From Teichococcus rhizosphaerae (GTDB taxonomy: Bacteria; Pseudomonadota; Alphaproteobacteria; Acetobacterales; Acetobacteraceae), in NCBI RefSeq assembly GCF_002631185.1, contig NZ_PDNU01000003.1, forward strand, positions 310,001 to 374,000: a DNA stretch of 64,000 bases, given 5' to 3'. A program made the position numbers and the translations under genes. The notes below the pieces were generated by a model that worked only from the letters and a program-made list of their open reading frames with translations, made no database searches and had not been told where the DNA came from. Shown piece after piece: positions 58,848 to 64,000 of this stretch (positions are counted from its first letter, which is position 1; each line of letters begins with the position of its first letter).

Positions 58848-61800
58848 TCAGGCCTTGTCGGCGGCGCGGACGCGCCAGATGGCGAAGGGCATGGAATGCG
58901 GGTCGAGGCGGAGGTGGCGGTGCGTGCCGTGCCAGACCTCCTCGCCGCCCTGCATCAGGTTTTCCACCACGAGGGGCGCGCCATCGGGCAGGCCCATCGC
59001 GTATTGCGGCAGCTCGGCATGCGTCTCCAGCGGCTGCTGCGGGTCCATCGAGACGGCGACGAGGATCACGTTCTCCTTTTCCGGCGTCATCTTCACGTAG
59101 AGCAGGATGCCGTCGTGGTTGGAGCGGAGGAAGGTGACGCCGAGATGGGTCTGCAGCGCCGGGTTCTGCCGGCGGATGCGGTTCAGCGCGGTGATCTCGC
59201 CGGTGATGTTGCCGGGGCGGTCATAGTCCCAGACCTTGATCTCGTACTTCTCGCTGTCGAGATACTCCTCCTTGCCCGGGACGGGGCGCGCCTCGCACAG
59301 CTCGAAGCCGTTATAGACGCCCCACAGCCCGGACAGCGTGGCCGCCAGCGCGGCGCGGATCAGGTGGCCGGGCCGCCCGCTGTTCTGCAGGAAGACCGGG
59401 TTGATGTCCGGCGTGTTGACGAAGAAATGCGGCTTGAAGAAGTCCCGCACCGGCGCCTGGTTCAGCTCCTCCAGATATTGCCGCATCTCCCAGGCGGTGT
59501 TGCGCCAGGTGAAGTAGGTGTAGGACTGGCCGAAGCCCACCTTGGCCAGCCGGTACATCACCTTGGGGCGGGTGAAGGCCTCGGACAGGAACACCACCTC
59601 CGGGTCGCGCGCCCGCACCTCGCCGATCATCCATTCCCAGAAGGGGAGCGGCTTGGTGTGCGGGTTGTCCACACGGAACAGCTTCACGCCCTGCTTCACC
59701 CAGAACAGCACGACGTCGCGCAGCGTCAGCCACAGCGCCGGCATGGCGCCCGGCTTGTAGAAATCGACGTTGACGATGTCCTCGTACTTCTTGGGCGGGT
59801 TCTCGGCGTAGCGGATGGAGCCGTCGGGCCGCCAGTCGAACCACTCGGGGTGCTCCTTCAGCCACGGATGGTCGGGCGAGCACTGGATGGCGAAGTCGAG
59901 CGCCAGCTCCAGCCCGTGCTGCGTGGCGGCGTCCCGCAGGCGGCGGAAATCCTCGAAGGTGCCAAGCTCGGGATGCAGCGCGTCATGCCCGCCCTCCGGC
60001 GCGCCGATGGCGTAGGGGCTGCCAGGATCGTCCGGCCCCGGCGTCAGGGTGTTGTTGCGGCCCTTGCGGTTCTTCTTCCCGATCGGGTGGATGGGCGGGA
60101 AGTAGAGCACGTCGAAGCCCATGTCGCGCACGCGCGGAAGGGCGCGGATCACGTCGTCGAAGGTGCCGTGGCGGTTGGCGTCGCCGCTCTGGGAGCGGGG
60201 AAAGATCTCGTACCAGGAGGAGAAGCCGGCGCCGCGCCGCTCCACGTCGAGCGGCATCGCGGCCTCGCGCACCCGGAAGGGGCGGCTGTCGGCCAGGGTC
60301 ATCAGCCGCACCGTCTCGGGCGCGGTGAACAGGGCGACCGCCGTCGCGTCGTCCGCCCCGCGGATCTGCGCGATGAGGCCGGCCATCGCCTCCGCCTCGG
60401 CGCCGCTCAGGACACGCTTCGCCTCCTCGAGTTGGATCAGCCCCTCCTGCCGCTCCAGCACGATGCGCACGCCGGCCGCGTGCTTCTTGGCGATCTCGTC
60501 GCGGAAGGCGGCGTAGTGGTCGACCCAGGCCTCCACCGTGTATTCGTGGCGGCCGATCCGCTCGGGCACGAAGGCGGCGGTGTAGATGTCGTTCACCGTG
60601 TGAACCATCGGCAGCTCGCGCCAGCCATCGGCATCGGCGGTGCGCCACAGCAGGCGGACGGCGATCTTGCCATGCCCCTCGGTGAACACGTCGGCGGTGA
60701 CGATCACCGCCTGGCCCACCGGGCGCTTCACCGGGAAGCGGCCCATGTCCACGGAAGGCTGGATGTTCTCGATGGCGATGCGGGGCGCGGCCACCGCCTG
60801 GCCCACCGCCTCCTTCTCGTCCCGCAGCTTCAGGCGGATCTCGGCCACGTCGTCGATCGGCATGCTGCGGACCTCTCCCGGCGCCAGCTCGAGGCGCCCC
60901 TCGGGGGTGATGGCGTTTTCAGGCAGGCTGCCGGGGCGCGGCAGGAGGCCGATGACCTGCGCGGCGGAAAGCCGCGCGGGCCGGCGCAGCGACGGGTTGG
61001 CCAGAACCACCATGCGCTTCGCGCCCGCCTCGCGCAGCAGCGCCACGGGCGCGCGGGGGGCGGAGAGCGGGGTGGGCGTGGCGCGGCCCCGCGCCGCCGG
61101 CAGGCGGGCGCGCTCGGCATTGGCCTCGCGCACCGCGGCGGACAGGTCGAGGCGCGGCGACTGGCGCAGCGCGGCGAAGGCCCGCGCCTCGCCCGCGCCA
61201 TGCCCCATGCGGTGGATGGCGCCGTATTCGTAGCCCATCGGCAGCATCCAGGCCGTGCCGGACAGGGCGGCGAAGCGCAGCGCGCGCAGCGCGGCCCGGC
61301 CGGCCTCGGCGCGGTCGGGGTGACGCGCGGCCAGGCGCGGGGCGAAGGGCGCCTCGGGCGCGGCGAGCAGCGGCGCCACGGCGCCGAGGCGGCCGGCCTC
61401 GTCCTGCCACCAGCCGGCGGAGAAGTCCCACCAGGGCAGGGATGAGGCGATCAGGTCGAAGCCCGCATCCCTCAGCTCCGGCACCGCGCCGGCGGGCAGG
61501 CCGGGTGCCCAGGCGATGAAGGCCGCCCCCGGCACGGCCTGCCGCGTCGCCCCGATCACCTGCTCCCAGAAGCCGGCGCCCATGCCGGGCGAGACGCAGC
61601 GGAAGCCGGCGATACCGGCCAGCGCCCATTCCTCCAGCCGTTCCGCCCACCAGGCCTTCAGCCCCTCCGGCGCGGGGCTGGCCAGCGCCACGCCGGGCTC
61701 GGCACGGGGGTCGGGCGGCGCGTCGGGCTCGGTGCCACGCTCCTGCCAGCCATGGTTGTGCCGCAACGGCAGGGCGTCGCGCGCCATGCGCCGTGTCGGC

Positions 61801-62183
61801 AGGTCGAGCAGCAGGGAAAGTCCCCGCGCCCTGGCCGCCTCGGCCAGGCTCCGCAAGCCCGCCAGCGCCTCCCCGCCGCCCAGTGCCGGGTGGAGCCGGG
61901 CGTGGTCGCGCGTCTGGAAGAGGTCGCCTCCGGTGCCGGGCTCGAAGGGCGGCGCCAGGGCCACGCTGTCGAAGCCCAGCGCGGCGATGCGCTCGAACTC
62001 CGAATCCCAACCGTTGAGCGGGCCGATGGCAAGCGGGTTCACATAATAGATGGCGTTGGGGAGAGCGGCATCAGGCAAGAGAGATGCGTCCTTTTTCGCC
62101 GGGAGCGGGGGAGGGCTGTCGGGTTCGGCAACGCAGCGTGGCGCCGAGGGTTGCGCAAGGAAAGGCCCCGGCGTGGCAACCAC
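58848..62183 (-). CDS. glgE: Maltosyltransferase GlgE with extra N-terminal GH13-like domain
   Basis: 1111 aa; GlgE proper starts near residue 466 (RIAIENIQPSVDMGRFPVKRP), has the N-terminal beta domain and then GH13 with nucleophile D839 (LFRVDNPHTKP), acid/base E868 (FLSEAFTRPKVM) and D926. It extends alpha-1,4 glucans using maltose-1-phosphate. Residues about 40-460 form a second GH13-like domain whose catalytic motifs are lost (DLPTRR for DxxxNH, FRCVSP for xRxDA, no Glu at region III). First gene of the operon. Start uncertain: GTG 62183 gives this length; TTG 62078 has an AAAAAGGA site before it and removes 35 unconserved residues. Confidence 0.9.
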   Translation of the reverse strand: MVATPGPFLAQPSAPRCVAEPDSPPPLPAKKDASLLPDAALPNAIYYVNPLAIGPLNGWDSEFERIAALGFDSVALAPPFEPGTGGDLFQTRDHARLHPALGGGEALAGLRSLAEAARARGLSLLLDLPTRRMARDALPLRHNHGWQERGTEPDAPPDPRAEPGVALASPAPEGLKAWWAERLEEWALAGIAGFRCVSPGMGAGFWEQVIGATRQAVPGAAFIAWAPGLPAGAVPELRDAGFDLIASSLPWWDFSAGWWQDEAGRLGAVAPLLAAPEAPFAPRLAARHPDRAEAGRAALRALRFAALSGTAWMLPMGYEYGAIHRMGHGAGEARAFAALRQSPRLDLSAAVREANAERARLPAARGRATPTPLSAPRAPVALLREAGAKRMVVLANPSLRRPARLSAAQVIGLLPRPGSLPENAITPEGRLELAPGEVRSMPIDDVAEIRLKLRDEKEAVGQAVAAPRIAIENIQPSVDMGRFPVKRPVGQAVIVTADVFTEGHGKIAVRLLWRTADADGWRELPMVHTVNDIYTAAFVPERIGRHEYTVEAWVDHYAAFRDEIAKKHAAGVRIVLERQEGLIQLEEAKRVLSGAEAEAMAGLIAQIRGADDATAVALFTAPETVRLMTLADSRPFRVREAAMPLDVERRGAGFSSWYEIFPRSQSGDANRHGTFDDVIRALPRVRDMGFDVLYFPPIHPIGKKNRKGRNNTLTPGPDDPGSPYAIGAPEGGHDALHPELGTFEDFRRLRDAATQHGLELALDFAIQCSPDHPWLKEHPEWFDWRPDGSIRYAENPPKKYEDIVNVDFYKPGAMPALWLTLRDVVLFWVKQGVKLFRVDNPHTKPLPFWEWMIGEVRARDPEVVFLSEAFTRPKVMYRLAKVGFGQSYTYFTWRNTAWEMRQYLEELNQAPVRDFFKPHFFVNTPDINPVFLQNSGRPGHLIRAALAATLSGLWGVYNGFELCEARPVPGKEEYLDSEKYEIKVWDYDRPGNITGEITALNRIRRQNPALQTHLGVTFLRSNHDGILLYVKMTPEKENVILVAVSMDPQQPLETHAELPQYAMGLPDGAPLVVENLMQGGEEVWHGTHRHLRLDPHSMPFAIWRVRAADKA

Positions 62184-62298
62184 CCGCGCAGGCGCGTGTT
62201 AGCCCCCTGACCAGCCGCCTCCGGTCAGCCGCATGAGGGAGGGCAACCATGCCTGCGTTCCGCCCCGGCCATCCATCCCGCCGGCGGACCATCCGCCG
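62184..62298. promoter_or_regulatory. Divergent promoter region of the glg/tre operon and egtBD
   Basis: The only place from which both the seven-gene operon and egtB can be transcribed divergently. It contains a CTGACC/GGTCAG inverted repeat (62207-62212 with 62223-62228) and an AGGGAGG stretch at 62236. No clear -35/-10 pair was found. Its size depends on both uncertain starts. Confidence 0.4.
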
Positions 62299-63495
62299 AT
62301 GCTGAGCGCGGCGCTGACGGAGGACATCGCCCTTGTCGCGCGCTGGCGGCAGGTGCGCCGGCACACGGACCACCTCGCCGCCGCCCTCAGCGACGAGGAC
62401 CAGTGCATCCAGTCCATGCCGGATGCGAGCCCGGCCAAGTGGCACCGGGCGCACACCACCTGGTTCTTCGAGCAGTTCGTCCTGGGGCCGAACCTGCCCG
62501 GCTACGAGGCGTTCGACGGGCGCTTCTCCTATCTCTTCAACTCCTATTACGAGCAGGTCGGCCCGCGCCACGCCAGGCCGCATCGCGGCCTGCTCACCCG
62601 CCCCTCCGCCACCGAGGTGGGCGCCTACCGCGCGCATGTGGACGCGGCGATGGAGCGCCTGCTGGAGCGCGAGGCGGCGCCGGAGCTGGCGGAACTCGTC
62701 GAGCTCGGCCTGCAGCACGAGCAGCAGCACCAGGAGCTGCTGGTCACCGACCTGCTGCACGCCTTTTCCTTCAACCCGCTGCGGCCGGCCATGCTGCCGG
62801 ACTGGCGGGAGCCGCCGGCCCCCTCGCGCGAGACGGCGGCGATGCAGCCGCTGGAAGGCGGCATCGTCCGCATCGGCGCGCTGCATTCCGGCTTCGCCTT
62901 CGACAATGAGCGGCCCTGCCACGACGCGCTGGTGCCGGCGGGCCGCATCAGCTCCCAGCTCGTGCGCAACGCCGAATGGTGCGCCTTCATCGCCGATGGC
63001 GGGTACCGCCAGCCGCTGCTCTGGATGGCCGAGGGCTGGGCCGCGGCGCAGCAGGAAGGCTGGGAGGCGCCGCTCCACTGGGAGAAGCGGGACAGCCAGT
63101 GGTGGCAGATGACGCCCGGCGGCCTGCGCCCGCTCGACCCTGTGGCGCCGGTGCGGCATGTCAGCTGGTACGAGGCGGATGCCTTTGCCCGCTGGGCCGG
63201 CAAGCGCCTGCCGACCGAGGAGGAATGGGAGACCGCCGCCCGGCGCCGCCTGCTGGAGGATGCCGGCCGCTTCGTCTGGGAATGGACCGGCAGCGCCTAC
63301 CGCCCCTATCCGGGCTTCCGCCCGCCGCCCGGCGCGGTCGGCGAGTACAACGGCAAGTTCATGATCAACACCATGGTGCTGCGCGGCGGCTCGCTGGCCA
63401 CGCCGCCCGGCCATGCCCGGCTGACCTACCGCAACTTCTTCCACCCCGACAAGCGCTGGCAGTTCACCGGCCTGCGCCTCGCCGAGGAGCTGTGA
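62299..63495 (+). CDS. egtB: Ergothioneine biosynthesis protein EgtB
   Basis: About 398-aa non-heme iron sulfoxide synthase that joins a thiol (gamma-glutamylcysteine or cysteine) to hercynine. N-terminal DinB-like domain with iron ligands in KWHRAHTTWFFE and QHEQQHQELL (HxxxH), C-terminal formylglycine-generating-enzyme-like domain with HVSWYEADAFARWAGKRLPTEEEWE in register and VLRGGSLATPPGHARLTYRNFF. Start: ATG 62299 (MLSAALTED) taken from the usual family start; ATG 62233 is possible. The stop overlaps the egtD start. Confidence 0.93.
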   Translation: MLSAALTEDIALVARWRQVRRHTDHLAAALSDEDQCIQSMPDASPAKWHRAHTTWFFEQFVLGPNLPGYEAFDGRFSYLFNSYYEQVGPRHARPHRGLLTRPSATEVGAYRAHVDAAMERLLEREAAPELAELVELGLQHEQQHQELLVTDLLHAFSFNPLRPAMLPDWREPPAPSRETAAMQPLEGGIVRIGALHSGFAFDNERPCHDALVPAGRISSQLVRNAEWCAFIADGGYRQPLLWMAEGWAAAQQEGWEAPLHWEKRDSQWWQMTPGGLRPLDPVAPVRHVSWYEADAFARWAGKRLPTEEEWETAARRRLLEDAGRFVWEWTGSAYRPYPGFRPPPGAVGEYNGKFMINTMVLRGGSLATPPGHARLTYRNFFHPDKRWQFTGLRLAEEL

Positions 63496-64000
63496 ACCGC
63501 ATGCGCGCCGTTGCCCCCGCCGCCGCTTCCGCCTTCGACCCGCTGATTGCCGAGACGGTGCTGCGCGGCCTGACCGCGCCGCGCAAGACGCTGCCGCCCC
63601 ACCTGCTCTACGACCCGGAAGGGTGCCGGCTGTTCGAGGCCATCACCACCCTGCCGGAATACTATGTCACCCGCACCGAGCTGGCGCTGCTGAAGCGGGT
63701 GGGGCCGGAGCTGCGGGCGCATGTCGGCCGTGGCGCGTCGGTGGTGGAATATGGCGCGGGCTCGGCCACCAAGGCGGCGCTGCTGCTTTCGGCCCTGGAG
63801 GCACCGGCTGCCTATGTGCCGCTCGACATCGCCGAGGGCGCGGTGCGCGCCTCGGCCCGCGAGATCCGCGCGCGCTTCCCGGGAGTCGCGGTGCACCCTC
63901 AGGTCTGCGACTTCAACGGGCGCATCGCGCTGCCATTGCTGCCTGCGCCGCTGCTGGGCTTCTTTCCCGGCTCGACCATCGGCAACCTCGACACCGGCGC
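63492..64000 (+). CDS. egtD: L-histidine N-alpha-methyltransferase EgtD, 3' end missing
   Basis: The open frame runs off the window after about 169 codons. It reads LPPHLLYDPEGCRLFEAITTLPEYYVTRTE, then the SAM-binding VVEYGAGSATKAALLL and LLGFFPGSTIGNLDTG, all typical EgtD. The enzyme trimethylates histidine to hercynine, the substrate of EgtB. GTG 63492 overlaps the egtB stop (GTGA); ATG 63501 is an in-frame alternative. Together with egtB it forms an ergothioneine operon. Confidence 0.94.
   Translation, partial: MNRMRAVAPAAASAFDPLIAETVLRGLTAPRKTLPPHLLYDPEGCRLFEAITTLPEYYVTRTELALLKRVGPELRAHVGRGASVVEYGAGSATKAALLLSALEAPAAYVPLDIAEGAVRASAREIRARFPGVAVHPQVCDFNGRIALPLLPAPLLGFFPGSTIGNLDTG

Overview
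The window is very GC-rich alphaproteobacterial DNA, most consistent with a Roseomonas-like member of the Acetobacteraceae. This is inferred from the codon bias, several lone tripartite-tricarboxylate (Bug) binding proteins and TRAP/ABC uptake systems; no rRNA marker is present. Genes are closely packed, often with 4-nt ATGA or GTGA overlaps. I see no tRNA, rRNA, CRISPR array, insertion sequence or prophage.

Layout. 1-2407: two short-chain dehydrogenases (the first cut by the window edge) and a Bug-type binding protein. 2423-6090 (minus): a C4-dicarboxylate-type TRAP transporter (dctP, dctQ, dctM) with a DNA glycosylase at its 3' end, divergent from an MFS exporter; the divergent region holds repeated inverted repeats. 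7515-13163: small proteins, aldehyde dehydrogenase, enoyl-CoA hydratase, lactate-permease-like transporter and iron alcohol dehydrogenase. 13185-17437 (minus): an EAL phosphodiesterase, a frameshifted gene remnant, a 14-bp tandem repeat and secDF. 17567-24041: Gfo/Idh oxidoreductase, glutathione reductase, TrmJ-type methyltransferase, DUF305 protein, MsrQ and cysS. 24160-27036 (minus): a GGDEF-EAL protein and a LysR regulator.

27165-33844 (plus) is a catabolic operon divergent from the LysR gene: an N-carbamoyl-D-amino-acid hydrolase, a polar-amino-acid ABC transporter (one permease, one ATPase, two binding proteins), a NodB/PuuE-fold hydrolase and a TrzN/cytosine-deaminase-type amidohydrolase. 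Together they suggest import and ring opening or decarbamoylation of a ureide or cyclic amide. 33854-39081 (minus): another Bug protein and a complete CUT1 sugar ABC transporter resembling ThuEFGK (trehalose/maltose). 39375-44641 (minus): a 57-aa protein with an unusual leader, a large ELWxTDGT-repeat protein with C-terminal NPDV repeats, an SDR lacking the usual catalytic residues, a small membrane protein and a ferric-iron binding protein preceded by a Fur-box-like site.

44774-62183 (minus) is the centrepiece: a 17.4-kb, seven-gene alpha-glucan/trehalose operon in the order glgE, treS-maltokinase, glgB, glgX, treZ, malQ, treY. Gaps are 3-4 nt or 4-nt overlaps, and a strong hairpin follows treY. 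It encodes the GlgE route (trehalose to maltose to maltose-1-phosphate to glucan, with branching) and the TreY/TreZ route (glucan to trehalose), plus debranching and disproportionation. GlgE carries an extra, apparently dead GH13 domain of about 460 residues. Divergent from it, egtB and egtD (cut by the right edge) begin ergothioneine synthesis, so this end of the window looks like a stress-protection block.
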